Assembly (NCBI GenBank): GCA_028023455.1
Contig: JAQFVV010012402.1
Location: 16,058,935 to 16,122,934, forward strand
Direction: 5' to 3'
DNA from: Epiperipatus broadwayi
Lineage: Eukaryota; Onychophora; Udeonychophora; Euonychophora; Peripatidae
DNA length: 64,000 nt
Shown here: positions 46,501 through 59,890 of the stretch, in pieces
Layout of the letters: every line of letters begins with the position of its first letter
How positions within the stretch are numbered: position 1 is the first letter of the stretch
Made by a program: the position numbers and the translations under genes
Notes under the pieces: model-generated
What the model was told of the DNA's origin: nothing
Database searches by the model: none
Seen by the model: only the letters and a program-made list of their open reading frames with translations

Positions 46501-49500
46501 CTTGACTGGCAACATCACAGCCTTCCAGGAATAAAGGCTGTAATTTAGTTTTGTCTGTTATGATTGTAATCTATTCACATACATATTCATTTGATTTTCG
46601 AGGAAATTCAATTGATATACAACTTAAAACAAAGACTATAGTGTTTCTTGATCTTAATTCACAGGTAAAAAAATCAGTAAACTTATCATACTGGCTGGTA
46701 TATATTGATGAGAAGCCCATCCATATTCATTTACTATGTGAATAATTACGTAGTAACAACTGCAGTGACATGAACATGTGGAGTAGAATTGAGGATTCCC
46801 TTCTAGATTCCTTCAAAGTCTCAAGAGAAATCAAGGGGTTTTCTTTTATTTAACAGCAAACTCTTTTCTGCTGCCTAAAATTGTAAATAGATACAGTAAA
46901 AAATTTTTGGTTGGCAGTAAATTGATGCTATTCATATAAGCATATATTAAATTATTTAAAAAGATCTCTATAGGCAGTTCATTTTTATGTATTTTAGTAG
47001 ATTGTTGATGTAGGTTATAAAAAATAGAGAATTAAGAGAAGATCTTTGCAGAAATGAATTATGTGTGATGCAATGTTAGAAACTTTACCATTCAATGTAA
47101 ATATGTGATGTTGAATTTGTTGATATTTGAACAAATTTGTTAATAGACAGAAAATTGGTGTTCTAATTTTTGAAACAAAGTAAAAGTTTAAAACAAGTGA
47201 AGTAATAAAAAAATAATCGAAATGAATTAAAAAAGATTTTCCACAGGATTTGTATATTTTTTATTAAATTTATCCAATTAGGATTATCTGAAGTAACTTA
47301 ATTTACATATGAACTATCTGCTTTCACTTTGTTTAAATGTTTATATATTCTCTAGATTATTTAGTTGTGATATTTCTTTTTGTTTGATGTTGTTTTACAA
47401 TTTATTCAATTTTTTTCATTTAACACAAATGCACTTTTTTTAATTAGTGTGTTTGTTTTTTTTTAACTTTAATCATAGAACTTGTGTGCATTTTTAAAAT
47501 CACTTTTTTAAACATCATAATATTATTTCAAAGTTTTATTATAGAGATAGAAATTGTATAATTGCTGCATTTTGAAATGTCCATGAATACAGCCATATTA
47601 CTTGAAGCTTCATAACATTTGGATCTTTTTTTAAATGTGTTAAGGGATCATAGTTGGGTTGTGTAATAGTTTATAATGCACTAACAAAAAAAAACTAGTT
47701 TAAATTTAACCGGATTTAACATTCATTTAAAATATTAATATAGAATAAGAAATCTGAGTATGATGTTTAGGGTGAAGGATATGATAAATGGGTAGGTAGT
47801 AATAAACACATCAGTTTATTGATTCACCATTCTCTAGCTATAAAACAAAATATATTAGAAAGAATTATCAAAATTGTTGTGCTCAGAATAAAATATTTTC
47901 CACATTTGTAAAAATTATATTTATTAAATTTAAGGTATTTTTTATCAGGTAATTTTTTTATAATGTAATATATTAATCATATAAAAAAGTAGTAATAGTA
48001 ATAGAATAGAAAAAAAAATATTTCTATAAATTATATATATATATTCCTTTTATTTTAAATTTATACAGTGGAGTCGTAAACTATGCTACATTTTATTCCA
48101 AGTCCCCCTTGCATTCAAATGCATAGAGTGCATAATATCTCATGTTTATTGATAAACATTGATTAGAATAGAATACATATTGTTTATTGAATTGCAAGTG
48201 TACAGTACTTTAACATGGACATATGCATATAAATTAAGATTTTATTATAAACAAAATATTAAAAGTAATAATATAATTATTTATATTAAATTGAGGGAAC
48301 ATATATTTTACTGATTGTGTTCACTCATGTATTCAGTGAAACATTAATAATAAGAAAAAACTATCTATCTTTATTTTTAAAATAAAGTAAATAGCAAAGT
48401 GTCGGACTTCCTTCATTACTAAATACACTCTGGGTGATATTTTATTTTTATCAATAACTTTTTTCTCTTATTGAAACATAATAGTTGTCTTGTTATCAAG
48501 AAATTAAGATCTCTATTTATTTTGACATTTTAAAATCGGTATCAACTTTTAGTAAGTTCAAAAATATTGTAAAACTTTTAGCATTATGTTCAGAAAGTAT
48601 TTTATTATGCAAAAATACTGCACATTAAATTCAGGAAAAATAATAAAGGAATAATAAAATGTATCTGCTTTTAACATAAACCAAATAAATTTTATTACTA
48701 TATATATAATCATGTATAACACTCAGAGTTGGAAAATCAGCTGCTGAATATAAAATTTGCAAATTTTTATAGTGTTTTTTGTTTATATTTTTGTTGGTTT
48801 GTTTACATTTTTCTTTGGATAGTCTATAATTGAATCAAGTAGTTACATATAGCATAGTTAACAGTGCCACTGATATTAATCATTTTTATGTTTTAAAAAA
48901 TATCTTCATTTTTTTTTTTTTACATATTTCAATGAAATTGAACAATTTTGGCCATTAAAATTTTAATTTTTACGAGATATCTTAATATGCTTATTGTGTT
49001 TATTATTCCAAGATGCATCAGTTAACCAGCAATGGATGCTATTACATACTGCTATAAATTTTTAAATGCCTTAATTTCAAATTAGTTTTTAAGTTGAATA
49101 GACCCATCTCACTATCTTCCTGAGTATGTCTTATTTTTGGAAAAATCAAATTAGTTTGAATTTAGTTTGCTTTGTTTAAATTTTATATTACCCCCCCCCC
49201 CTCTATTTTAGTGGTATTTCATACTACTTGTAATTCAGACTTGGTAATGAATTTTTTTCATCTTTTTCAAATGACAGCTTTTTTTTTTTCGCTTTTTTTT
49301 TAAAGAAATATAATAAACATGATGTAACTAATAGCAATAATAATAAGTATCAAATTTATTTCATTAAAATCATTGATTATAAAGAAAACAATCAACTAAT
49401 TATGAAAAAGCTATCAACTGAATCTAGTTAAACAAAAGTAATTTTATTTCATTTTTTGACTATATTTAAAAAAAAAAAAATTATCCAAATAATTTAACAT

Positions 49501-50839
49501 TTATTGTAAATAATGTTAATAAAAAATAATTAAATTTGAAGCAATAATTATATAAAACAAATATATATCTTAGTAGCAGTATATAATACTGCTTGTAGCC
49601 TGATTGTTACTAAACTGCATTGTAATTATTGCTGGTTAAGATGAAAATCCTCTTCACATTCACATTTTGAGCAGGAATGATGAATGCATTTTGACAGATA
49701 ATTAAAAATTCTGAATATTTCTCAATATTATTCATATATGCAAAAAAAAATTAACTTATCAATTATTGAAGTCTGTTCAAATGAATTCTCTTCTACAAAT
49801 TTTTTTAAGTTAATGATTTGATTGCTATCTCTCAGATAATCAGTGTTTTACAATTTGCCATTATTATGAAGTCTTTGAAAACAATATCTCTTTGAATACA
49901 TTTAATGATGAAAATTATTCTGTCCATCTTTTCAAATATTGGCATTCTTCTTTTAATTTCTGATACTTTTTTATCAAATCATTATTTTTTAAGAATGAAA
50001 ATGAAATTATTTGGCAATAATTTTGTCTCAATTCTTGTGTTTAAAAGTTCATTTAACTTCTTTCAAAATTGAAATGATCTTGATAACAGAATTTTTTGGA
50101 AATATAAAAAATAATCCATTTCTTCCACTTGCATTTTTTTACATGGGTTATATTTAATATAAATATTAAGATATTTCACTTACACACTTATTTCTATAAA
50201 ATGTACTTATAATATTTGTGCTAACAGTTTTAATTTTACAACACTCTTCAAAGTTTAAATCTGATTAAAAATGGTAAATAGAATTTGTATTTTCAATTTT
50301 TTAAGTACTGATGGTAAAAGACTGCTAACAAGTTAAAGAATAGAAGAGTTTTGTCTCATTTAATGAATTTTGAAAAATGATTTTAATATATTGATAACTG
50401 ATAAATAGACAGAAAGTATGACAGAATTATGCCTTTGTAATGTCTAGTCTGCTTCTGGATATAAAGAAATTATATCTTAGAATGACTAAGAATTTGTCCA
50501 ATTTAATTCAACAAATGAACAAAATTTAATTCATATGCCGATTAAAAAATGTTCATATATTTTGAAATTAACAACTATAGCCTGTTGAGTGCTGAAAAAC
50601 GACTTCCTTCACTATAGTTTATGTTTTTTTCTAGTAAGCTAAATATACTGCTAGTATTGCTGTCTGCTACTACTGACATTGGGATTATATGTTTGTGTAA
50701 TTATGTTTACATAATATACACACCTATTCTGACTTTTTTTGTTTTGCTTCCCAACTCTTTATTCTTTGCCTTTTTCTCTGACTTTCAATGGCTATTCTCA
50801 ATTATGAATGGCTGCTGATGTAATGTAATATGGTTACTC
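46501..50839. other. 4.3 kb of AT-rich DNA without recognised features
   Basis: Only homopolymers (11 C at 49191-49201, several long T runs) and short AT repeats. No gene, SINE or fold-back was found. Confidence 0.5.
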
Positions 50840-52685
50840 CTTTATCGAAATGAGGAATCTCTCAGCCAATATGTCTAAGAAAAACCTGTTAGCCACCTTC
50901 CCTTTTCTTTCCATTCCCTACCCTAAGATTTTTCCCCTATTCTTATCTATCCTGCTCTACCTCATTTCCACAACATCATTTTTGTCCATTCCATGGCCTT
51001 TGTATCTAGATCCCTCTTATCTTGTTCCAACCCCAGCATAAAGATTAATAACCCACTTTCTGTATAATCACTTGGTCTATAATTATTCTCCCACAACTTC
51101 ATTATTTGTATTCTTTCTGCTTGTAAGCATTTACATTCTATTAGCAAATGCCTAATATTTTTCATGCTTTCCTTATATACCTGCAGAATAAATCACCCAT
51201 ATTTTTCCATTTATGTGTATATTCTCTTGTTGCTAGTGATTCTGTTTGAGCCTTAAATAGATATTGTAAACTACTTTTCCTGTTATTACCATAAATTAAC
51301 TCATGTCCAATATTCTGATTATTTCTATATATATTTAGCCTCTTTTTACTCTCCATAATAGTTCTCCATCTCTCCAGCTTCCTATTTTTTATTAATAAAT
51401 ATTTTTCTATCCCAGTATTTGCTACTATAGCACTCAACAATCATTCCACCCTTTGTACATAAAGTCTTTATCCAAATCTTCTACATACTGTACTACCTTT
51501 CTCACCCATCTTGTTGCCTGCCCTTTACTTATAACCCAATTAAATACTATTTTGGCTATTCTTTTATTATCCATAAATTGCAATCTACCAAACATTTTTA
51601 TTTTACTTTTTGAATCTCATATAAAAACTTGATCATCCCATTTCTCCTTGAATTATCTCCTTTGCCATCCACATATCTGTATCTAATGCACAACTTCCTA
51701 CTTCTCTTTATAATTTTTCTAAGTAATCTAACACCCTTTTGTTAACACATCATTTTCATAGGTTAATCCTGATACTGCCACTCTCTTCCATACAATTCTT
51801 GCTACATCATATTTATTATATGAAAACACTGTTAGTATCTTTATCAATACTTTACTTTTCTTTGCTTCATTTATCTTTTTTTTCTTTCCATTCCTCCAAG
51901 CAAGTTCTCAAATAGTTATACCTATTCACTACACTTAACTTTATATCCCCCAAGAAAAATTCTTTCTCTTCTCTTCCCCAGCATTTACCATCATTACTTT
52001 TAATTTTTTTTCACTAAATTTGATCCCCATCTCTTTATCTATCTCTGCACAAGTCTTCAGCACAACTTCCATATCTTCCCTACTTTCTGTGCATAAGAAA
52101 ATATCAGCATATAAAAGACTTGATAATGTATACACTCCTTTGCCATCCACTAATGGTATCTCTACTCCTCTTTTTAATTTTTCTATTGCTCTTTCAGGTG
52201 ATATGGGGCAACCTTACCTTAGTCCCACTTCATTTTTCAATCTGATTCGAATTTCCTAATTGATACGTATAATAATTATTTTCATACAATCTCTTAATAA
52301 GATCCACTGAAGCCCCATTCATTCCCAAATTTACTAAACTTATCCACAATCTATTTTATTCACTCTATCATATGCCTTCTCTATGTCTATAAAGTCTATA
52401 TATAATTGCTACCTGGATTCCTACTCATTTCTATAAGTTGTGTGATATAAATAAACTATCTCCTATATGAATCTTTTTGCATTTCTCCCATTTATATTTT
52501 CTTCCATCCATTTTGTCTCCCTTCCAGCCACCATATATGCAAAAACTTTATACAACAACGATATTATCACTACCAGTCTATTCTTATGGTATTTATCCTT
52601 TCCTTTAAATAGTCTCACTTTTGTATTATTCCAGCTATCTGGGAATTCTGTCTTCTGTGCCATCTTATTAAAGCATGATAGTAGA
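50840..52685 (-). pseudogene. LINE family 1, downstream tandem copy
   Basis: Minus strand. Blocks in order: FPDSWNNTKVRLFKGKDK near 52600, LLYKVFAYMVAGRETKWMEE, then YADIFLCTESREDMEVVL (FADD box changed to YADI) near 52100, GIKFSEKKLKVMMVNAG. C-terminal pieces include MKNIRHLLIECKCLQAERIQ (50962-51165). The 3' UTR ends near 50840 with a TTACATTACAT tail. More decayed than its neighbour at 52686-54945, with many frameshifts. It is 5' truncated inside the RT domain. Confidence 0.85.
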
Positions 52686-54945
52686 TTATGTGATGTGATG
52701 CTCTGTGACTTTTTCTTATGACGGAGTAAGGAATCTCTCAGCCACTATGCTCACAGAAACCTGTTAGCCACTTTACCTTCCCTTTCTATTCTCTGCCCTA
52801 AGTTTTCCCATATTCTTCTCTATCCTGCTCCATCCCATTTCCACAATATAATCTATGTCAACTCCATAGCCATTATATCTAAATCCCCCTTATCTTTTCC
52901 CAAACCAAATAAAAACCAATAACTCACTTTCTGTATAATCACTTTGTTTATATTTATTCTTCCACAACTTCATTATTTGTACCCTTTCTGCTTTCAGGCA
53001 TTTACATTCAATTAACAGATGTCTAATATTTTCTATGCCTTCCTTACACAACTTGCAGACTAAATCACCCATATTTTTCCATTTATGTGTATATTCCTCT
53101 TGTTGCTAAAGATCCTGTTTGAGCCTTAAACAGTAAACTACTTTCCTTGCTATTATCATAAATTAACTCACACCCAATATTCCGTTTACTTCTATATATA
53201 TATTTAAACTCTTTTTACTCTCCATACTAGTTCTCCATCTCTCCAACTCCCTAATTTTTATTAATGCATCTATTCTTTAATCCCATTCCTTACCACTATA
53301 ACACTCAACAATTCTCCTAACACAATCATTCCATCTTTTGTATAAGTATACTGACATAAATTCTTTATCCAAATCTTCTGCATACCATACTACCTTTCTC
53401 ACCCATCCTGTTGCTTGCCCTTTACTCATAACCCAATTAAATACTATTTTGGCTATTCTCTTATTATCCATAAACTGCAATCTACCTAACATTTTCATTT
53501 TTCTTTTTGCATCTCTCATATAAAAACTTGACCATCCCATTTCTCCTTGAATTGCCTCCTTTGCCATCCACACATCTGCATCTAATGCATGTCTTCCTAC
53601 TTCTCTTTGTACTTTTTTTAAGTTATCTAATACCCCTTTACTAACACATAACGCATCATTACCATATGTTAACCCTGGTACTGCCACTCCCTTCCATACA
53701 ATTCTAGCTATATCATACTTATTATATGAAAACACTGTTAATTTCTTTATCAATCCCTTTCTTTTCTTTGCTTCATTTATCAATTTTTTCTCCCATTCAT
53801 CCAAGCAATTTCTCTGATTACTTAAGATGATTCCCAAATAGTTATACCTATTCACCACACTTAACTTTATATCCCCCATTTTTATTTTCTTTCTCCCAGT
53901 ATTAATCATCATTACTTTTGATTTTTCTTCACTAAATTTAATCCCCATCTCTTTACCCACCCTTGTGCATGTCCTCAGCATAACTTCCATATCTTCCCTT
54001 CTTTCTGTGCACAAGAAGACATCATCTGCAAATAAAAGACCCGATAATGTATATACTCCCTTGCCACCTATTAATGGTATCTCTACCCCTCTTCCTAGTC
54101 TTTCTATTGCTCTCTCCATTTCTCTCAAATACAACAAAAACAAAATAGGTGACATAGGGCATCCTTGCCTTAGTCCCACCCCATTTTTAACTTTAACTGA
54201 TTCTATATTTCCTAATTGATACGTATAGTAATTATTTTCATATAATCTCTTAATAATATCCACTAAAGCTCCATCCATTTCCAAATTTACTAAACTTACC
54301 CATAATCTATTTCTATTTACTCAATCATATGCCTTCTCTATATCTATAAAAACCATATATAACTGTCTACCTGTATTTCTATTCATATCTATAAGCTGTG
54401 TAACTACAAATAAACTATCTCCTATATGCCTATCCGATTGAAAACCTCCTTGTATTTCTCCCACTATATTATTTTCTTCCATCCATTTTGCGACCCTTCC
54501 AGCCACCATATATGCAAAAACTTTATATAACACATGTTACCAATATCAGTCTATAATTGTTTAACTTTCTATGATCCTTGCTCTTTCCTTCAAATAGTAG
54601 CCTTACTTTTGTATTACTCCAACTACCCAGAAAATCTCTCTTCTGTGCCATCTTATTAAAACATGATAATAGTTTTAATTTTGCCCTATGGCCTAAATTC
54701 ATTACCATCTCTGCTGCCCATCCATCCAAACCTCTTGCCTTGAAATTTCTTCCCTGCCTCGTTTAGTTCATTTTCTGTAAACCTAATATTTCCATTACTA
54801 TATGCTTTCATGTTTGATATCACTCTGTCCTTCACAACTAACATCTTTTCTATATCCATTACATAGTTATTTAAGTTTGTCTCTAATTCTTCTCTAGAGC
54901 TATTTTTGCACACAGAGCATTATCTACAGCTCTTTCAATAGAAGC
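52686..54945 (-). pseudogene. LINE family 1, best preserved reverse transcriptase copy
   Basis: Minus strand. The frame 54284-53277 (335 codons) covers most of the RT catalytic core: RQGCPMSPILFLLYL, LSGLLFADDVFLCTERRED with the FADD box near 54025, then YNYLGIILS, the thumb, and GLTYGNDALCVSKG. Upstream in the same frame (54533-54321) are the GGFQSDRH region and MVFIDIEKAYD with the first catalytic aspartate, separated from the rest by a single TGA (probably CGA to TGA). Further upstream parts (54523-54913) are frameshifted. The C-terminal zinc motif CKLCKEGIENIRHLLIECKC is at 53072-52890. The endonuclease is missing (5' truncation near 54945). Related sequences are common in arthropod genomes. 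Confidence 0.9.
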
Positions 54946-55906
54946 AAAAACAACAGCAACAACAAATTAAAAGAAGAATAAAACAAAATAAAATCATAGA
55001 ACAAAAATCTAAATTATTAGAAATTGATTAAATTTGAAATAAATTAACCAAACACCACAACTACACAAAATAAACAAAGGCATGATTTACACAATCCCAT
55101 ACATATATTATCTTATCATACAAGTTTCCATCACCTCCAATTGACCAATTACTAATGGTAAATGATATAGATATAATAATGTGCCCTGCACTAGTTATCA
55201 GATTGGCTTTTGGGATCCATAGATAAGATAAAAACTAGATTTTTTTTTTAATCCAAGAAATAATTTTGGATTATAACCAGCATTTTATGTCATAAGAAAG
55301 GTGTCTATTCCCAGTTCTATTAGACTTAAATAGTTTAATGTAATACTATATCAGCCATATTATTGTAATTTCCTTGTCACAGAATAGTGTGAGCAATACC
55401 TTGTTGGTTATTTCAACGTATTTTGCTTTTATAACTGCACCAAGGCAATCGGAAATATCTATCACTACATCTAGCAATTAATTGCTTTATAGAACTTAAA
55501 TGCTTCGCAAAGACTTTGTTTTCATTTTTTCTATTTATTACTTATGTATGTATTATTTTTGGATTCTGTGTTCCATAAAAATGAACTATGTCTTTTCCAC
55601 TTAATCATTAAATAAAATCTCTCTTGAGTGTAATTCTATTAGAAGGCATATTATTTAGAAATTAATGTTTCCTGGTGTTATGCTTTAGCTCATTAATCTC
55701 CAGAATAAGAACTTAATGCAGAATCTAATTTTTGATGACTCAAAGAACACAGTGATTCAGGTTTCAATTTTATATAATGTAATATACACTGTTAGTATCC
55801 ACAATATATATAAATAAATGAATATCAAAATGCATTATTCTTATTTAATATAACCTGCTGTGGCTAATTGGAATAAGTTTTTTCACTTACTAAATAGGGT
55901 AGTCAC

Positions 55907-55956
<50 letters not shown>

Positions 55957-56323
55957 GCAGTAATTTTACCTTTACTACTGTCACTGCCTTTTAAGCCTGG
56001 CAGTCTTTAAGATGTTAAAAGTAATAATAAGATGGAGGTGATCTGCTATGTCCTAAACAGCTTATTGACCTTCAAGAAGCAAGATCTTAAGAATAAGACA
56101 TCCCCAGTCCGCTGCTTCACACTGAAGATGATGAAGAAGAGCATGTGCCCCCCCCCCCTATTTTTAAATATATTTTTTGACTTTTGTTTTCTGGAGTATT
56201 TAAGTCAATGAGGAAAATCCAGGGAAGTATTATTATCTTGTCTCTGTAAATTTAATTAGTATTAATTAAATTTCCTCCTTTATGTAATATTTATTTTTCC
56301 TTCTGATAATAATTTACTGTTAC
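54946..56323. other. Spacer with an (AAT)n microsatellite
   Basis: The (AAT)n run is at 55907-55955; 11 C at 56148-56158. No genes or element ends recognised. Confidence 0.55.
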
Positions 56324-56337
56324 ACAATACATTTTAA

Positions 56338-57209
56338 ATGAGACATTTATTTTATATAGCGCAATGTTTATGAATTGTAATAAACTAAAGATCAGCTTTC
56401 CAAGCTAATTCACATGCCCTTTATGAATCTTTAATAATAAATGAATACTTTCACTTCCAACACAAGATAAAGTCTTTGCGAAAGAATAGAATGAATCCAC
56501 CTATTCTTTCAACCCAAATGCTTAAGTATGGGCAAATCTTAAGCACTGGAAATGAAAGCGTGAAGATAAACCAATCACTTTAAATTACTTTTTACTATGT
56601 CTGAATGAATGACGCCAACAAAATTTTCTAGAATTTACGATACGTCATTCTTAAATGAAATTAAACATATGTAAATGAGACATTTATTTTATATAGTGTG
56701 ATATTTATGAATTGTAATAAACTAAAGATCAGCTTTTCAAGCTAATTCACATGCGCTTTATGAATCTTTAACAATAAATGAATACTTTCACTTCCAACAC
56801 AAGATAAAGTCTTTGCGAAAGAATAGAATGAATCCACCTATTCTTTCAACCCAAATGCTTAAGTATGGGCAAATCTTAAGCACTGGAAATGAAAGTGTGA
56901 AGATAAACCAATCACTTTAAATTACTTTTTACTATGTCTGAATGAATGACGCCAACAAAATTTTCTAGAATTTACGATACGTCATTCTTAAATGAAATTA
57001 AACATATGTAAATGAGACATTTATTTTATATAGTGTGATATTTATGAATTGTAATAAACTAAAGATCAGCTTTTCAAGCTAATTCACATGCGCTTTATGA
57101 ATCTTTAACAATAAATGAATACTTTCACTTCCAACACCGATAAAGTGAAAGTATTAAAGATTCATAAAGCGCATGTGAATTAGCTTGAATAGCTGATCTT
57201 TAGTTTATT
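56338..57209. mobile_element. Family S insertion expanded into a tandem array
   Basis: Three units in tandem with an exact 337-bp period (starts 56336, 56673 and 57010, the third cut at about 57136), followed by a 70-bp inverted arm (57137-57209) mirroring the unit start. A 14-bp duplication ACAATACATTTTAA flanks the whole (56324-56337 and 57210-57223). Units 2 and 3 look identical where they overlap; unit 1 differs at about eight sites. The unit matches the arm of the fold-back at 58319-58948. Confidence 0.85.
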
Positions 57210-57223
57210 ACAATACATTTTAA

Positions 57224-58303
57224 TTAAATGTTTTTTATTACAGCAATTCAATTAATCTTATTCCAGCTATTTATTATTTATCTATTTTATTTATTTATTG
57301 TCCCACTCTGTGAATTAAAATCTCATACCTTATTTTAATAAAATACATATTGTACAGATGAACTATATGGAGAGTGTTGTTTTGAACAGATGAAATTAGT
57401 ATGCATTATTGTTTGAATTTAGATTTGCTGCAGAAGTAGTCAATTTTGATTTTTTTCTTTTTTTAACAATCGAATGAGATTATCCATAAAAATAATGGAT
57501 AGACAAGGAATACTCAGAATAACTATTAAGAGGGTTTACTTTTAGTGTTGAATATTTAATATTATTGATTTTATTAGATGCTTTGTAAGAAATCTGTTTA
57601 TAAAGTTGGAAAGTTGCTTTTTAATGTTTGTAATTTCAATATGAAGATATTTGATTATACAGTGAATTATATTATCTCTTTTACAATGATATAATATTCA
57701 AAAGTGATGGTTATTATTTTTGATGTTATGTTTCATTTAAGTGGTTTTATTGAATTAGCAGATGAACCAAAGAGCATGAAATTTTAGCTTTTGGAGAAGT
57801 AATTATAATAAACCTTTAACAAATGGTGTATATTATTAGTCATGTGAGTGTAGCATTCAGTGAATTAATGTTAACTTATGATGAATTACTTTTTATGATA
57901 GGCTTTAGGTTACTTTTAAATCACATTAATGTCAATAGTTTTATAGCAGACTTTCTGAGTTTGTAGTGATTTTATTCTGAATTTTAGTGGCAATTATTAA
58001 TGCTATATTATGATGTTATATTTTCTATACATCATGGCATATCCTATAATTTTACATTGTAGATCAATTTAATAATTTAGTTAAAAAATATTGAGTAATA
58101 TTTACTAAGGCTATAACCTCAGGAATATGCGTCTGAAAAATACGAAGGTAGGGACCTCTACAGGTCACTGTTTTAATATTTTTTTTAAAATATCCAATAC
58201 AATATTTAAGTCACTTTTTTTTAAAATTCTGTCTTGGATTGGGTGATTTTTAATTACTCAAATGTAAAATTAGTAAGATGCTTTGTATTGGATATAAAAA
58301 TTA
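57224..58303. other. AT-rich DNA, no gene seen
   Basis: No reading frame, repeat or RNA structure could be supported in this 1.1 kb. Confidence 0.5.
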
Positions 58304-58318
58304 TTATTAGGTAATTGT

Positions 58319-58948
58319 AATACATTAAAGATCAGCCTTTTCAAGCTATTGTGCATGCGCTTTTTACAAGTGTTAATAATAATAAATGAATACTTTCATT
58401 CCCAACACAAGATATACTATTTATAAAAGAATAAAATGAATCCACTTATTTTTTCCAACCCAAATGCTTATATATGGGCAAATCTTAAGTACTGGAAATG
58501 AAATCGTGAGGATAGACCACTCACTTTAAATTACTGTTTATGATGTCTGAATGAATGACGTCGACAAAATTATAAAAAACATAGCACTATAAAAATAAAT
58601 GCTTATTTACGTATGTTTAAATTTCATTTGAGAGTGACGTTTAGTAAATTCTAGATAATTTCGTCGACGTCATTCATTCAGACATCGTAAACAGTAATTT
58701 AAAGTGAGTGGTCTATCCTCACGCTTTCATTGCCAGTACTTAAGATTTGCCCATATATAAACATTTGGGTTGGAAAGAATAAGTGGATTCATTTTATTCT
58801 CTCATAAATACTATATCTTGTGTTGGGAATGAAAATATTCATTTATTATTATTAACACTTGTAAAAAGCGCATGCACAATAGCTTGAAAAGGCTAATCTT
58901 TAATGTATTACAATTTATAAAAAAACATAGCACTATAAAAATAAATGC
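58319..58948. mobile_element. Large family S fold-back
   Basis: Arms of about 270 bp (58319-58570 and 58640-58913) are near-perfect inverted copies (TAATACATTAAAGATCAGCC, CATGCGCTTTTTACAAG, TGTCTGAATGAATGACG). The right end carries an extra tail AACATAGCACTATAAAAATA that the left end lacks but which also occurs in the centre (58575-58605). A perfect 15-bp duplication TTATTAGGTAATTGT flanks it (58304-58318 and 58949-58963). No ribozyme core found. Confidence 0.85.
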
Positions 58949-59305
58949 TTATTAGGTAATTGTGTATTATTTTTATTAATTAAAGCTTATATCAGGTATT
59001 GTCTCTATTTATTTATCTGAAAAAAAAAAGTTTATAGTTTATGTGATTTCATAAAGTGTATGCATGCTAAATTCTTAAAAAGTTGAGAACTTACTTAATC
59101 CTCATTTGTACATCCCTTACATTTCTTTATTCATCAGTGGTCACACAACATGAATTTATAATATGTACAATATCTCCAAATTTTTAACATGCTATGGCAA
59201 ATCCTTAGTTTTGTGATATAGAGTTTTCTACATCATAAACATTTGTAAGTGCTTAATTTTTTTTTTCAGGATATCTAATACAATATCAAACCTTAAAAGA
59301 CTAGC

Positions 59306-59418
59306 CAGTCAAGCATTGGTAGCCGAGAGGCCTGCACAGCTGCCTTGCAAGTAAGCAGTTGCTTGCAGACAGTTGTTGCGGGTTTGCTCCCAGACGATGC
59401 TTTGACATATGGAAAAAA
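59306..59418 (+). mobile_element. tRNA-derived SINE, copy 5
   Basis: CAGTCAAGCATTGGTAGCCG, CAGCTGCCTTGCAAGTAAGC, B box GCGGGTTTGCTCCC, GATGCTTTGACATATGG and A tail. An internal AGCAGTTGCTTGCAGAC insertion-like duplication lengthens it. A perfect 11-bp duplication AAAAGACTAGC flanks it (59295-59305 and 59419-59429). Confidence 0.85.
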
Positions 59419-59845
59419 AAAAGACTAGCTGATTTTTTAATGCAGTAGTGTGAATTCCAAAAGTAATAAGATATTTGTGTTGGCTCTAAGGATTACAACC
59501 TTTTATTTTAGTGATCTTAAAATCACAATTGTTGACACATTTTATTTGCTTAATATATTAGTGCAGATGGTAGCAATGATGGATCAAATATTTAATTATC
59601 TAATGATTCTGAATATCCATATATTTTTATATATTTTTTATATTAATTTATATGAATTTAAAAAAAGTTTTTTATTACTCTATTATATATATATATATTT
59701 ATTCAAATATAAATATATTGTCTATACTAAACTTAATGTAATTAGAAAGGATTTGAACTCAGACTTTTAAACTCCCTACAGCTATGCAATCCATCTTATA
59801 CAACCAATACACATGACCACATACATGTGAAAAAGATAAATGCTC

Positions 59846-59890
59846 TCCAATGTATGTATTTCATGCTGAATCAGCACTCATCATTTGGTC
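59846..59890 (-). ncRNA. Hammerhead core, family Q left arm
   Basis: Minus strand: CCAA, ATGATGA (first core C changed to A), stem II GTGCTG-ATT-CAGCAT (6 bp), GAAA, then TACATACA and TTGGAG. CCAA pairs with TTGG as stem I. The cleavage triplet reads ACA, not NUH, so this copy is likely dead. Confidence 0.6.

Noticed and set aside
52020-54766. Plus-strand frames over the LINE family 1 copies
   Set aside because: Antisense to the clear minus-strand RT coding sequence.
20423-59418. The tRNA-like copies as functional tRNA genes
   Set aside because: Flanking 10-13 bp duplications, A-rich tails, lost acceptor pairing and internal deletions mark them as SINEs.
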